Assembly: GCF_021012795.1 (NCBI RefSeq)
Contig: NZ_VFYU01000005.1
Coordinates: 1 to 64,000, forward strand
Length of the DNA: 64,000 nucleotides
Direction of reading: 5' to 3'
Source: Psychrobacter sp. I-STPA10
GTDB taxonomy: Bacteria; Pseudomonadota; Gammaproteobacteria; Pseudomonadales; Moraxellaceae
Part shown: positions 18,615-28,484 of the stretch, piece after piece
Position numbering within the stretch: position 1 is the stretch's first letter
How the letters are laid out: every line of letters starts with the position of its first letter
Position numbers and translations under genes: made by a program
The notes under the pieces: model-generated
Databases searched by the model: none
Told to the model about the DNA's origin: nothing
Seen by the model: the letters and a program-made list of their open reading frames with translations, nothing else

Positions 18615-19829
18615 ATGACAACAACCATTTTTAATACAATGTCATCGCTACGGTATCGCCGTATCACAAAAGGTATTACGGTTGCTTTATTATCCACCGC
18701 CTTGGTCGGTGTCGTTAGTTGTACTAAAGGCATTAAACCTGAAGAGCATAAACCAACCCCATTGGTTAAATTAGCCCAATCCGTTGATTTATTGCAACCA
18801 GTATTTGTGACAGATGTGGGTAGTAAAGGCAATAGTAAAGACCCACTATCATTACAAGTTGGTTATGATGATGGTCAAGTGATTGCCGCTAGCCGTGATG
18901 GCAAAGTATCTGCTTATGATGCTCAAGGCAAACGACTGTGGCAAAGTGATTTAAAAAGTGCAATTATGGGTGGTGTTGCCTTTGATGCTGCTAGTGACAC
19001 GGTGATAGTGAGCACACGGACAGCAAAAGTTGTGGCATTAAATGCTTCTACAGGTCAGATACGTTGGCAGCAACCAACAACGGGTACTGTTTTAGCGCCT
19101 GCTTTGATTCATAATAACCGAGTCATTGTCTCTGGGAATGATGGTCTATTACAAGGATTGTCACTACAAACAGGTAGTCCCGTTTGGCAGTTTGCTACCC
19201 AAGCACCAAGTATTAGTGTGCGCGGTAGTGCCTCACCAGTACTTTTAGATAATAGTACAGCGATTATAGCGACAGCAGATGGGCGTTTGCATGCCTTAGA
19301 TGTCACCACAGGTAAGCCATTATGGTCACGCCGAGTTGGTATTCCTTCTGGTGCGAGTGAAGTGGAGCGCATGACAGATGTGGATGGTGCGCCTGTAATA
19401 GATAATAGCCAGCTATTTGCAATCAGCTATAGTGGACAGTTGGTAGGGGTTGATCTTTTAAGCGAGCAAATATTATTTTTACAAGATGCAGGCAGTTTAA
19501 AGTCTTTAGCTACTACGGCGAATAGTGTCATTGCGACCACTTTAGATGGTCACGTTAGAGCATTTAATCGCAATACGGGTGCACCTTTGTGGGATAATTC
19601 TGAGCTTGCCTATCGACAACTCACCAATCCTGTGGTGATTGGTAATTATGTGGCAGTTGGTGATTTAGAGGGTGTCGTACATTTATTAGATACGTCTACT
19701 GGTAAGATAGTTAGCCGTAGCAATACCAAAGGTAAAGGGGCGTTGTCTACGCTACAAACACAAGCAAATACGTTGCTGACTCAAAGTACGACTGGTCAAG
19801 TGAGTATTTGGCAATTAAAACGCCAATAG
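18615..19829 (+). CDS. bamB: outer membrane protein assembly factor BamB
   Basis: A 404-residue lipoprotein with lipobox 'GVVSC' (Cys36). The body is an eight-bladed PQQ-type beta-propeller with repeats such as 'ASRDGKVSAYDAQGKRLW', 'VSTRTAKVVALNASTGQIRW', 'ATADGRLHALDVTTGKPLW' and 'TTLDGHVRAFNRNTGAPLW'. BamB is the BamA-binding scaffold of the outer-membrane beta-barrel assembly complex. Its position between the YfgM-like gene and der is conserved across gammaproteobacteria. Confidence 0.97.
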   Translation: MTTTIFNTMSSLRYRRITKGITVALLSTALVGVVSCTKGIKPEEHKPTPLVKLAQSVDLLQPVFVTDVGSKGNSKDPLSLQVGYDDGQVIAASRDGKVSAYDAQGKRLWQSDLKSAIMGGVAFDAASDTVIVSTRTAKVVALNASTGQIRWQQPTTGTVLAPALIHNNRVIVSGNDGLLQGLSLQTGSPVWQFATQAPSISVRGSASPVLLDNSTAIIATADGRLHALDVTTGKPLWSRRVGIPSGASEVERMTDVDGAPVIDNSQLFAISYSGQLVGVDLLSEQILFLQDAGSLKSLATTANSVIATTLDGHVRAFNRNTGAPLWDNSELAYRQLTNPVVIGNYVAVGDLEGVVHLLDTSTGKIVSRSNTKGKGALSTLQTQANTLLTQSTTGQVSIWQLKRQ

Positions 19830-19920
19830 TTTTTGCTGATTTTATCCGATTTGGATATCATAATTTTTAAGTCGTTTTTTTAAAACTTATATATTTATAT
19901 TTTAGTGAGAGTAATAATCC

Positions 19921-21330
19921 ATGCCAATGAAACCCGTCGTTGCCTTAATTGGACGTCCAAATGTCGGCAAATCGACGATATTTAATCAAATGACAAAAAC
20001 ACGCCAAGCACTGGTTGCTGATTTATCTGGATTGACCAGAGACCGTCAGTATGGAGATGCAAGCCATGAAGGAAAGTCATTTATTGTCGTAGATACAGGT
20101 GGCATTGGCGAAGCTGATGATGGTCAAGGTGCGATAGATGACTATATGTCAACCCAATCGCACACTGCCATACATGAGGCAGATATCATCGTTTTTGTTG
20201 TTGATGCTCGTGCTGGCATTGTCGGTGCAGATGCAGAAATTGCTAAGCTGTTACACACTCTTGGTAAGCCTGTATATCTAGTAGCAAATAAAATTGATGG
20301 GGTGCATGATGCCGCTACAGCTGAGTTTTTTGCCTTAGGGCTAGGAGAGCCATATCCAATGGCTGCCAGTCATGGACGTGGTTTGTCTAATTTACTAGAC
20401 GATTTAACAGCACCCATGACTGAGCAAGAGATACAAGAGACTCCAGATGGACTAAAATTAGCAGTGATTGGTCGACCAAATGTGGGTAAATCTACCTTGG
20501 TAAACCGATTATTGGGTGAAGAGCGTGTTGTGGTCTATGACATGCCAGGAACGACAAGAGACAGTATCTATATACCTTATGAGCGAGATGGTAAACACTA
20601 TGTCCTCATTGATACGGCGGGTGTACGTCGGCGTGGACGTATTGATGAGAAGGTAGAAAAGTTCTCTGTTATTAAAGCGTTGCAAGCGATAAAAGATGCC
20701 AATGTGGCTATCTTAGTGGTAGACGCACAAGAGGGCATTGTCGATCAAGATTTGCACATGCTTGGCTATGCGCTGGATGCGGGTCGTGCCATTGTCATTG
20801 CCATTAATAAATGGGATGGGCTCTCTGAAGATAAAAAGCAGATGGTTAAAATTGAAATCGAGCGTCGTTTTGATTTTATTCCTTATGTTAAGGTGCATCT
20901 CATTTCTGCTTTACATGGTACGGGTGTGGGTAATCTGTATCCTTCGATTTTGCGGGCTTATCAGTCAGCAATGTTTAAGGTATCAACCAGCCGCTTAACT
21001 AGAATTTTAGAAGATGCCATTTCAGCGCATCCACCACCGATGGTATCAGGTCGCCGTATTAAGCTGCGTTATGCTCACCTTGGTGGACATAACCCACCTG
21101 TTATCGTTGTTCATGGTAATCAAACTGGATCATTGCCTAATAGTTATCGACGTTATCTTGAAAATGAATTTCGTCAGGTCTTTAAGCTTGAGGGTACGCC
21201 TTTAAAAGTTGAATTTAAACTGAATAGTAACCCTTACTCTGGAAAAAAGACAGTACCAACAAAAGCCAAACTGCAACAGCAGCGACAACGTAGACGGGTG
21301 CAAAAGTTCAAAAAACAAAAAAAGCGTTAG
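19921..21330 (+). CDS. der: ribosome assembly GTPase Der (EngA)
   Basis: A 469-residue protein with two tandem G domains: first G1 '[12 protein letters not shown]' (near residue 10) and 'VDTGGI', second G1 '[12 protein letters not shown]' (near 185) with 'DTAGVRRRG' and 'INKWD'. A KH-like C-terminal domain follows ('[21 protein letters not shown]') and a Lys/Arg/Gln-rich tail. Der acts in 50S subunit maturation. It ends the conserved block. Confidence 0.98.
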   Translation: MPMKPVVALIGRPNVGKSTIFNQMTKTRQALVADLSGLTRDRQYGDASHEGKSFIVVDTGGIGEADDGQGAIDDYMSTQSHTAIHEADIIVFVVDARAGIVGADAEIAKLLHTLGKPVYLVANKIDGVHDAATAEFFALGLGEPYPMAASHGRGLSNLLDDLTAPMTEQEIQETPDGLKLAVIGRPNVGKSTLVNRLLGEERVVVYDMPGTTRDSIYIPYERDGKHYVLIDTAGVRRRGRIDEKVEKFSVIKALQAIKDANVAILVVDAQEGIVDQDLHMLGYALDAGRAIVIAINKWDGLSEDKKQMVKIEIERRFDFIPYVKVHLISALHGTGVGNLYPSILRAYQSAMFKVSTSRLTRILEDAISAHPPPMVSGRRIKLRYAHLGGHNPPVIVVHGNQTGSLPNSYRRYLENEFRQVFKLEGTPLKVEFKLNSNPYSGKKTVPTKAKLQQQRQRRRVQKFKKQKKR

Positions 21331-21499
21331 TCAGCATTCGTCACTGAAATTTGAGTATAGCAAATGTTCTTTATATCCAAGATATTGACGTTGGATGTTG
21401 AGCAATACTTGTTAATTTCTAGCTGGTGTGAGGCAGGTTTGGCATACTGCTTTGCTATCTTTTTTTGCTTGTTATCAATGATATTGGTTAGACCCTATT

Positions 21500-23350
21500 A
21501 TGAGTCGATTTTGTCCAAAAAATTTAAGTTGGAACATAAAAAAAATAGTTATTATCTCTACAACCGTGCTTTATTTAGTTGCAGTGGGTACTTATATATA
21601 TCATGAATTAATTGATAATTATCGCCTAAAAAAAATAGAAATAAAAAATTTGTCACAAATATTGGCTGAAAATGCATCGATACCAGATGGTATTTCAGTT
21701 GTAGGTCAACAGGTTACTTATTTGCTTGAACAAGATCCTACATTACAGAGTATTTCTTTTTATTCAATTAATCAGTCTTTGAGCTTTTCTGAGGAAAATA
21801 AACCTGATTGGCAGGTGGTATTACAAGATGACATTGTCAGTTTTCATCAACCTGTTACCAGTAATATTGACTCCTCAAATAAAGAAGAATTGCCTTTTAT
21901 TATCCCTAATCAATCTTTGTTAGGTTATATCAATGTTTCTCTTGATCTTGACAGGTTGAGACAGCAGTGGTTTGTACGCCATTCACTCATATTATTAGCA
22001 TTGTTGCTTTGTTATCTTATCTGGTTAGTATGGGTAATCTGGTGGATTTCCAGACCCATCAATAGTATTAACTCACTGTCAAATTATGCTGATGAGATTA
22101 ATGATCGCTATAATCCTCTGACCAATCGGGTATTCAAAGATCATACTATCTATGTGCAATTAAATAAGCTGCATCAATCTTTGGAGCTAATGGAACACCT
22201 GTATCAACAGGCACAGTCTGAAGTTCATCGTATGAACAACTCAGTACAAGCACCCTCTACAACAGATTTATTGGCTCTGCAACAAAGTAGCTTTCAGAGC
22301 ATGATCACTCATGAACTAAAAACCTCATTAAATGCGATTTTTGGTGGCTTACAGTTATTAGATAATCAATATACCAGCCAAGAACAAGAAGATGCGATTG
22401 GTATTATTAGAAAGGGCAGTACCGATCTTGAGCTGATTTTAAGTCAAATCATACAACTTAATAAGATAGAAAAAGGACAAATGAAGGTTGAGGCGGAAAA
22501 GATTGAGCCACTTAAAATCTTAGGTAGCCTCATTCAGAATTATGAAAAATTATCGCAGGATAAGGGTATAGAGGTGATTAGCCGTATTCATCATATGGAC
22601 ACAGCCTTAAAAGGTGATCATCAAAAGATTTATAGTGTTCTCGATGCGCTACTAAATAATGCGGTGAAATTCACAAAAGTGGGTAGTATTACTGTTGAAT
22701 CATTTTTAGATAAACAAGACAGTTTTATTTATTGGCGTATTGAAATAACAGATACAGGAATTGGCATAGAAGCTAATAATTTAAAAGACATCTTTTTGCC
22801 ATTTTTTCAGGTTGATCCTTCAATGAGTCGTGAATTTGAAGGCGTTGGCGTTGGGTTAGGCGTGGCACAACGGTTGACAAAATTAATGGATGGCAAGCTA
22901 GAGGTTGATAGTGTTTATGGAAAAGGAAGTACCTTTCGTTTGTTGCTACCGTTACAAATTTGGATGCAAAATGAAGACAATCAAATACTATCTGGTAAGC
23001 GTATTATTTTCTATACAGTAAAGCCCCCTTCTTATTTTCCTGCGATGATCACCCAGTTTGGGGCGCAAGTCGATGAGTTTAGTGAGATTGATGCACTCAT
23101 GAATCATATTTTTACCACGTCAGCGTCAGGGTTGATGATTTCATCACAGGTAAAAGTAGTGGATGCAATGATGTTGGCTGAACATATCCGTCAGTTAGAA
23201 TCAAACCATCGATTATTAATCATCTATTATTATGATGATTTGTCTCAAAAGCAAATGGATGAACTATTAGCATCGGGGGTCGATATTTGTCAAACGACCC
23301 AGCTATCGCACAAGGCGCAAGCACAAGCCATTAAAAGTTGGCTTGAGTGA
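21500..23350 (+). CDS. membrane sensor histidine kinase with degenerate C-terminal receiver
   Basis: A 616-residue protein: membrane helix 1 (about 15-37), a ~115-residue periplasmic sensor region, helix 2 (about 156-178), a linker with HAMP-like character, HisKA with 'SMITHELKTSLNAI' (phospho-acceptor His271), and HATPase_c with N-box 'LLNNAVKFTK', G1 'DTGIGIEANN', F-box 'FLPFFQVDPSMSREFEG' and G2 'GVGVGLGVAQRL'. The last ~125 residues have the size and hydrophobic pattern of a receiver domain, but the phospho-acceptor Asp position reads 'GLMISSQ'. There is no Hpt domain and no response regulator nearby. The layout resembles GacS/BarA-type hybrid kinases after loss of the relay domains. The signal is unknown. 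Confidence 0.88.
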   Translation: MSRFCPKNLSWNIKKIVIISTTVLYLVAVGTYIYHELIDNYRLKKIEIKNLSQILAENASIPDGISVVGQQVTYLLEQDPTLQSISFYSINQSLSFSEENKPDWQVVLQDDIVSFHQPVTSNIDSSNKEELPFIIPNQSLLGYINVSLDLDRLRQQWFVRHSLILLALLLCYLIWLVWVIWWISRPINSINSLSNYADEINDRYNPLTNRVFKDHTIYVQLNKLHQSLELMEHLYQQAQSEVHRMNNSVQAPSTTDLLALQQSSFQSMITHELKTSLNAIFGGLQLLDNQYTSQEQEDAIGIIRKGSTDLELILSQIIQLNKIEKGQMKVEAEKIEPLKILGSLIQNYEKLSQDKGIEVISRIHHMDTALKGDHQKIYSVLDALLNNAVKFTKVGSITVESFLDKQDSFIYWRIEITDTGIGIEANNLKDIFLPFFQVDPSMSREFEGVGVGLGVAQRLTKLMDGKLEVDSVYGKGSTFRLLLPLQIWMQNEDNQILSGKRIIFYTVKPPSYFPAMITQFGAQVDEFSEIDALMNHIFTTSASGLMISSQVKVVDAMMLAEHIRQLESNHRLLIIYYYDDLSQKQMDELLASGVDICQTTQLSHKAQAQAIKSWLE

Positions 23351-23409
23351 GACATAAAGATAGTTTATAAATAGGGTGTTATGTACTTTTGAGATAAAAG
23401 ATATAAAAT

Positions 23410-23447
23410 AAAAAAGGGAGCTTGAATATTTTAGTCTCCCTTTTTTA
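23410..23447. terminator. bidirectional Rho-independent terminator
   Basis: Stem AAAAAGGGAG / CTCCCTTTTTT with T-rich tracts on both sides, between the convergent histidine kinase gene (stop at 23350) and the dacC-type gene (stop at 23483). It can serve both strands. Confidence 0.8.
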
Positions 23448-23482
23448 TAATATTATTTTATTTAAAATTGTTTAAAATTATA

Positions 23483-24637
23483 TTAAAATAATCCTGTGAC
23501 CCAGTTTACTAAGTGTTCCCATGCTCGCTTAAAGAATCCAGACTGCTCTACAGAGGTGGTTGCAATTAATGGTACTGAGGCAACCGTTTTGCCATCAACT
23601 ACTGCCAGTAGCTGTCCCACACTTTGACCTTGAGCAATGGGCGCATCAATCTTGTCATTTAATTGAATGACTGTGCTGAGTTTGTCTTTTTGATCTTTAC
23701 TGACCAGGACTTTAAGGCTATCTTGGGTGGCGACAGACACGCTGTCTTGTAAGCCAAATGCCACAGGAGCTTGAGCCATGACTTGATTGGCGGGGGCAAG
23801 TATGGCGGTATCAAAGTGACCAAACCCCCAGTTGAGTAGCTCACGCGATTGATCAGCCCGTGCTTGCATGCTTTTTGTGCCCATAATCACGGAGATAAGA
23901 CGCATATCATTGCGCTTACTGGAGGCGACAAGACAGTAGCCTGCGGCATTGGTATGTCCTGTTTTGAGTCCATCAACGGTTGGATCGGTCAGCAGTAGGG
24001 CATTACGGTTGCCTTGAGTGATATTATTATAAGTAAATTCTTTTTCAGCATAGATATCATAATACTGCCCACCATTTTTGATAATGGCTCTGGCAAGTTT
24101 TGCTAAATCAAGTGCCGATGCTTCATGACCTTCAGCTGGCATACCTGTGGAGTTAACAAAGTGGGTATTTTCCATGCCAAGCTTGGCTGCTTCTTGATTC
24201 ATCATATCTGCAAAAGCCGATTCACTGCCAGCGATATGCTCTGCCATTGCTTTTGAGGCATCATTGCCAGATTGCACAATAATCCCTCGTAGCATATCAA
24301 TGACAGAGGCAGATTGATTTACAGGTACATACATACAAGATTGACTGCTACTACCTCGACACCATGCATTTTCACTCATCAACACCGGTTCGTCTTCTTT
24401 TAGCTCGCCTGAGATGAGTTTGTCTTCAATAATATAGCTGGTCATCATCTTGGTCAAAGATGCAGGTGGTAAGGGAGTATTAGCATTTTTTTGTGCGAGT
24501 ATTTCACCTGTATCATAGTCCATAAGCACATAAGCTGCATTATCCATTTGTGGTGGTTCAATGGCAGCATTCGCTACGAAAGGCGCAATCGATAGACTCG
24601 CTGCTGTGATAAGGTGTAGCAATTGTTTTTTTCTCAT
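23483..24637 (-). CDS. dacC: D-alanyl-D-alanine carboxypeptidase (PBP5/6 type)
   Basis: 384 residues from the ATG at 24637 (GGAAAG upstream). A signal peptide ends near 'FVANAA'. The class A low-molecular-mass PBP motifs are present: SLTK (Ser60, Lys63), 'VQSGNDASKAMAEHI' (SGN) and 'DGLKTGHTNAAGYC' (KTG). A C-terminal beta domain and an amphipathic end ('FFKRAWEHLVNWVTGLF') that would anchor the protein to the inner membrane follow. It removes the terminal D-Ala of peptidoglycan pentapeptides. The gene symbol is by family; dacA would be equally acceptable. Confidence 0.93.
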   Translation of the reverse strand: MRKKQLLHLITAASLSIAPFVANAAIEPPQMDNAAYVLMDYDTGEILAQKNANTPLPPASLTKMMTSYIIEDKLISGELKEDEPVLMSENAWCRGSSSQSCMYVPVNQSASVIDMLRGIIVQSGNDASKAMAEHIAGSESAFADMMNQEAAKLGMENTHFVNSTGMPAEGHEASALDLAKLARAIIKNGGQYYDIYAEKEFTYNNITQGNRNALLLTDPTVDGLKTGHTNAAGYCLVASSKRNDMRLISVIMGTKSMQARADQSRELLNWGFGHFDTAILAPANQVMAQAPVAFGLQDSVSVATQDSLKVLVSKDQKDKLSTVIQLNDKIDAPIAQGQSVGQLLAVVDGKTVASVPLIATTSVEQSGFFKRAWEHLVNWVTGLF

Positions 24638-24993
24638 GTTTCTTTCCATAACCACTCATACTGCAATGACCGTCAAAATAAAGAGTATAAAGGCAAGCTG
24701 ATTTAGCAGTAATCATCATGACTGCTTACCCAAAACAGATATATTAGCAAAATGCCTAAGGTGATGAAATAGGCAATCAAGGTTTTTCCGTGAAACTATT
24801 ATCAAAGCCATTATTGATACAATTATTGAAACCATTAGTATGGTGATGTGGCGAAATAGTCACGGAAGCTATAAATGAAATGTATGACTTAGTCAAATAA
24901 ACCAATAATTATATATTAAGAATGATATATAAAAAAACCAATGGCAATTATCGATAAAAGGCATTTTATTTTATAATTTTTATCATATTAAGT
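24638..24993. other. 356-bp spacer upstream of the carboxypeptidase gene
   Basis: A/T-rich, without an open frame of interest or a strong hairpin. It contains the promoter region of the carboxypeptidase gene and the downstream region of the small exported protein. Nothing else is recognised. Confidence 0.5.
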
Positions 24994-25425
24994 TTAAAAA
25001 TTGGTGTCTGCTAAATCCTGACATAAAGCTTTATTTTCATTTCTTGAGATGCTTGATGTCCATCCACGTATGCTTTGTAGTACCTGCTTGTAATCTTGCT
25101 GAGTAGACAAATATTGTATTGCCGATTTTGGATTTTTAATAGTTGGCATTAGTTTTTGCAGCTCAATATTATAAGCTTTATAAAATTTTTGTCTTTGTTG
25201 TGTATTGAGCATGGGTGGGCAAATCTCAGAGAGTACATGCATTACTGCAATTTCATACTTAGTGGTACTGATACCTGCTAGGTCTACAGGAATGGTGATC
25301 ATGTCATTATAGCTAGTGGCAGCATTTACTGTCTGTGTTATCAATCCAATACTACTAATGATTAGCCCAAAACCAAGACGCTTAAGTCGTGAAGCAGATA
25401 AACTAGTTTGTATATGTTTGATCAT
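24994..25425 (-). CDS. small exported protein, uncharacterised
   Basis: 143 residues from the ATG at 25425 (a GTG directly before it is also possible). The N-terminus is a Sec signal ('LGFGLIISSIGLITQTVNAA'). The mature part is helical and has two cysteines ('SEICPPML' and 'ALCQDLA') that could form a disulfide in the periplasm. No catalytic motif is recognised. It is followed by no close same-strand gene, and lies between the carboxypeptidase and the divergent nlpD, so an envelope role is likely by context only. Confidence 0.7.
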   Translation of the reverse strand: MIKHIQTSLSASRLKRLGFGLIISSIGLITQTVNAATSYNDMITIPVDLAGISTTKYEIAVMHVLSEICPPMLNTQQRQKFYKAYNIELQKLMPTIKNPKSAIQYLSTQQDYKQVLQSIRGWTSSISRNENKALCQDLADTNF

Positions 25426-25854
25426 CACGCAAAAAACTCATTAAAAACGTTGTGGTTATAATAATATTTAGGCTGAGCAATGTCACACAAAATTTCCTAA
25501 ATCTTGTAGAATAAATGTGTCATTCACTTAGATAAGCGTAACATACTACTAAGATATAGGTAGCATAGGGATTTTATTGATTTAGTATGAGGCATTTAAT
25601 CTAAGTGATTGAGTGAATATAGGTAATCAATACAGTAACTTGGTGCTCAGTTTAGTGACAGATTTATATTTACTCAATAGTTGTATAGATTAACTTTCAT
25701 GTTACATTTATTTGCTACATTTATCCTCTATTTATTTATATAACTCATTATTGTTACTTTTATTCAAAGTATTGGTTATTTTTTTAATCATTTGTACTAT
25801 TCTAATATGAATAATTCATTTTTCATTTACTATTGTTAATTTATAAGGATTGCT
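25426..25854. other. 429-bp divergent spacer before nlpD
   Basis: A/T-rich upstream region shared by the small exported protein gene and nlpD. It contains an imperfect inverted pair (ATTCACTTAGAT at 25522-25533 against ATCTAAGTGA..GAGTGAAT at 25599-25618), too loose to name. No gene seen. Confidence 0.45.
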
Positions 25855-26709
25855 ATGTACATAAAATTATTACAACCAGCCAAAAAGGTTAGGTTGCCCC
25901 AATGGCAAAAAGTGGCAGTGTCTTCATCGGTGGTAGCCGCTCTTGTCTGTTTTTCTGGTTGTGCAACTAAGCCAACGTATCATCCTAATAACACTCCAAC
26001 GATCAGCAAAAATCAGGTGGGTGTGCCTAACTATTATCATGTGCAACAGGGCGATACAGTGAGTGCAATCGCTGCGAGATATGGGCTTAATTATCGTCAA
26101 ATAGGTGCTTTGAACAATTTAGATCGTCGTTATACCATCTATACAGGACAATGGTTAAAGCTTTGGACTGATACGACAACAAATAATCAACGCTCTTATA
26201 ATCAGTATGGTCAGCAAAGTGGCTATCAAGCTGCTACCACAGGTGTGCAGTCTAATGAACGTGGTCGCTTTGACAGGACATCGCCTGCCACTAGATCAAA
26301 TCCATACCCGAGTGCAGCAAGCGTGGTTGAGCCTGTCCCTGCAACGACTTATCGCCTACCATCATCTAATCCAGTCATCAAGCAGTATAATGCTAATCAA
26401 GGTATTTTAGGTATGTGGTTTGGCGGTCGAGAGGGGGATACAGTGGTAGCAAGTAATGCAGGCACCGTGCTCTATGCAGGTGATGGTCTACCCGAGTATG
26501 GTAATTTGATCATGATTCGTCATGATAAACAGTATGTGACTGCTTATGCGCACAATAGTAAAATTTTGGTCAATGAAGGCGATCAAGTGCAGGCAGGTCA
26601 ACCCATCGCCATCATGGGGAATACTGGCAACAGCAATCAAGTTGCACTGGAGTTTCAAGTACGTGAAAACGGCAGTCCCATCGATCCAAAAAAAGTGCTT
26701 AAACACTAG
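25855..26709 (+). CDS. nlpD: NlpD-like LysM/M23 lipoprotein (amidase activator)
   Basis: A 284-residue lipoprotein: signal with lipobox 'CFSGC' (Cys36), a LysM domain (about 60-103, 'YYHVQQGDTVSAIAARYGLN'), an Asn/Gln/Ser-rich linker, and a C-terminal M23/LytM domain ('GNLIMIRHDKQYVTAYAHNS', 'VQAGQPIAIMGNTGNS'). The final HxH metal motif is replaced ('VALEFQVRENG'), so it should lack peptidase activity, as with E. coli NlpD, which activates the amidase AmiC at division. The start at 25855 follows AAGGA. Confidence 0.88.
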   Translation: MYIKLLQPAKKVRLPQWQKVAVSSSVVAALVCFSGCATKPTYHPNNTPTISKNQVGVPNYYHVQQGDTVSAIAARYGLNYRQIGALNNLDRRYTIYTGQWLKLWTDTTTNNQRSYNQYGQQSGYQAATTGVQSNERGRFDRTSPATRSNPYPSAASVVEPVPATTYRLPSSNPVIKQYNANQGILGMWFGGREGDTVVASNAGTVLYAGDGLPEYGNLIMIRHDKQYVTAYAHNSKILVNEGDQVQAGQPIAIMGNTGNSNQVALEFQVRENGSPIDPKKVLKH

Positions 26710-26760
26710 GTTTGGTTGAGATACTTATTAGTTTAAGATACATTGATAGACAATAGAATC

Positions 26761-27020
26761 AATATAATCAGGACTTATGTAAAAGTACGATATTAGTCTC
26801 ATAAAGCGGCGAGCAATTTTTACATGAAAGTAAAAAGTAGCTGTATTTCTTGCAGATATTAGTCTAACGGGGTGAAAGTTCAACAGACCCTAAGCTTTGT
26901 GCTTTCAAATCAATCCACCCCCTATCTACCAACACTGTAGTACTGTGGAGGTATGTAGGGAGCGGATCAGTTCTTGGTCCTGTTTACAGAGTGTGGACCT
27001 CTGGTTGATGGGTTGATGCC
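26761..27020. other. structured spacer, possible non-coding RNA or mobile-element remnant
   Basis: Between convergent nlpD and surA. The segment is clearly more GC-rich than other spacers. It can fold into several hairpins: CCCTATCTACC near 26923 with GGAGGTATGTAGGG near 26947, enclosing CACTGTAGTACTGTG; GGATC/GGTCC near 26965; CTGTTTACAG near 26984. The 11-mer GATATTAGTCT occurs twice (near 26788 and 26858), and GGTTGATG is repeated in tandem near 27002. No open frame fits. It could be a small RNA or the end of a lost IS200/IS605-type or intron element; no family could be assigned. Confidence 0.4.
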
Positions 27021-27038
27021 ATCATTGTCGATAGTTAA

Positions 27039-28484
27039 CTACATTATTTTGATATAGGCATTGGCTTTTAGTTCTTGTAACCAGTCTTCTTGTGCTTGTG
27101 GTGCAAGGCGTTGGAAGATAGCTTCACGTGCTAGGTTACGACGATATTGTTTGCTGACGTCATTTTTACGAGTTTCTTCTACTTTAAGAATATGCCAGCC
27201 AAATTGACTTTTGAACGGTTGAGAGATGCTACCCACAGGTGTGGATTTCATTACGGCTTCAAATGCTGGCACTGTATCTCCCTCAGTTATCCATTCTAAA
27301 TCTCCACCACGTCCTGCTGAACCAGCATCATCAGAGTAGGTGGCAGCAATGGCAGTAAAATCGGCGCCTTGTTGTAGCTGCTGATAGATGTCATTAATTT
27401 TTTGTTCAGCCAAAGCGTCATTTTGTTGAGGGTTAGATTTGACTAAAACATGACGTACGTGCCACTGTGGTATGATCAGACGATCATCACTACGTTTATC
27501 GACCAATTTAATAACGTCAATTCCTTGTGCAGTCACTTGAGGGGCGGCTACTTCACCTACTTGCAGTTTGGTGATTTTGTTTGCAAGTTCAGTGGGTAGA
27601 CCTGCCGCAGGATGGTATCCCATGTCACCACCTTGTAGCTCAACGGGATAGTTAATATCCGTATTGCTAGTCACAGCTGCAATGGCTTGATTGGCATCGT
27701 CGGTGCTTTGTAGTGCGGTATGTACACGCTGAGCAACTTGCATGGCTTGCTCACGTTGTTGCTCAGTAATACGGCTATAGTCATCTAAATAGGGCACACG
27801 GATATGAATGGTACGAAACTCACTTTGTTCTAGTTGTTGCGCTTCTGGAGAGGCAAGGTAGGCATCGATGTCTTGCTCAGTAATACGTACTCGACCAGCG
27901 ACTTGACGCTGTTGCAGTGCTTTTAGTGATTCATTTTCGATGATTTGTTGGCGCAGTAAGGCATAGCCATTTGGTTGACTGGCATCTAGACGTTGTTGTA
28001 ATTCACTTAAGCTGCTAAATCCTTGTGATTGAGCAATGGCTTGTAATTGTTGATTGATGGCTTCAGGATTGGGGCGAATACCTGCACGTTGGATTAAGTC
28101 GAGTTGTAGCTCACGCAAAATTAAGCCATTGAGTACTTCTTGGTTTAGTTGTTCATTAGGAGGCAGCCTACCACCAGATGCTTGAATGCTTTGTCTGGCT
28201 TGTTGTACCGCAGCGGCAAGATCACTTTTTAAAATAGCAGAGTCATTGACAATAGCGATAATACCATCTGTGCTATTAGCAACAGATACATTATTTGTTA
28301 TTGTGGGCTGTGTGCTTGTATTAGTGGTCACCCCATTTGACTGCGCAGCAATGGCTGGAGTCGATAAACAAAGCGTGGTTAACAGTCCCACACTGATTGC
28401 TGTATATAGTTTTTTATACATAAGCTGATGCGAATGGAGCGAGGAATGTAGGTTCATGTTGGTGATGTTTTTAAAGTAAGTCAT
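27039..28484 (-). CDS. surA: periplasmic chaperone/peptidyl-prolyl isomerase SurA
   Basis: A 481-residue protein with a signal peptide ending 'LSTPAIAAQ', an N-terminal chaperone domain ('GIIAIVNDSAILKSDLAAAV', 'LNGLILRELQLDLIQRAGI') and two parvulin domains ('EFRTIHIRVPY..' and 'WHVRHVLVKSN' with 'YSDDAGSAGRGGDLEWI' and 'FGWHILKVEETR'). It escorts outer-membrane proteins such as LptD to the BAM complex. It lies 116 bp downstream of lptD on the same strand, the usual operon. The start may be an internal ATG (28457 or 28421), since about 20 residues precede the signal. Confidence 0.96.
   Translation of the reverse strand: MTYFKNITNMNLHSSLHSHQLMYKKLYTAISVGLLTTLCLSTPAIAAQSNGVTTNTSTQPTITNNVSVANSTDGIIAIVNDSAILKSDLAAAVQQARQSIQASGGRLPPNEQLNQEVLNGLILRELQLDLIQRAGIRPNPEAINQQLQAIAQSQGFSSLSELQQRLDASQPNGYALLRQQIIENESLKALQQRQVAGRVRITEQDIDAYLASPEAQQLEQSEFRTIHIRVPYLDDYSRITEQQREQAMQVAQRVHTALQSTDDANQAIAAVTSNTDINYPVELQGGDMGYHPAAGLPTELANKITKLQVGEVAAPQVTAQGIDVIKLVDKRSDDRLIIPQWHVRHVLVKSNPQQNDALAEQKINDIYQQLQQGADFTAIAATYSDDAGSAGRGGDLEWITEGDTVPAFEAVMKSTPVGSISQPFKSQFGWHILKVEETRKNDVSKQYRRNLAREAIFQRLAPQAQEDWLQELKANAYIKIM

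Noticed and set aside
21364-21606. An 80-codon frame between der and the histidine kinase
   Set aside because: It overlaps the kinase start by more than 100 bp, has no good ribosome site, and its second half is a frame-shifted reading of the kinase gene.
25522-25618. Inverted pair ATTCACTTAGAT / ATCTAAGTGATTGAGTGAAT, possible small mobile element
   Set aside because: The arms are imperfect and no target duplication is seen; may be chance in A/T-rich DNA.
26800-26930. Group II intron remnant
   Set aside because: GGGGTGAAAGTT recalls intron sequence, but no domain V hairpin or reverse-transcriptase remnant was found.
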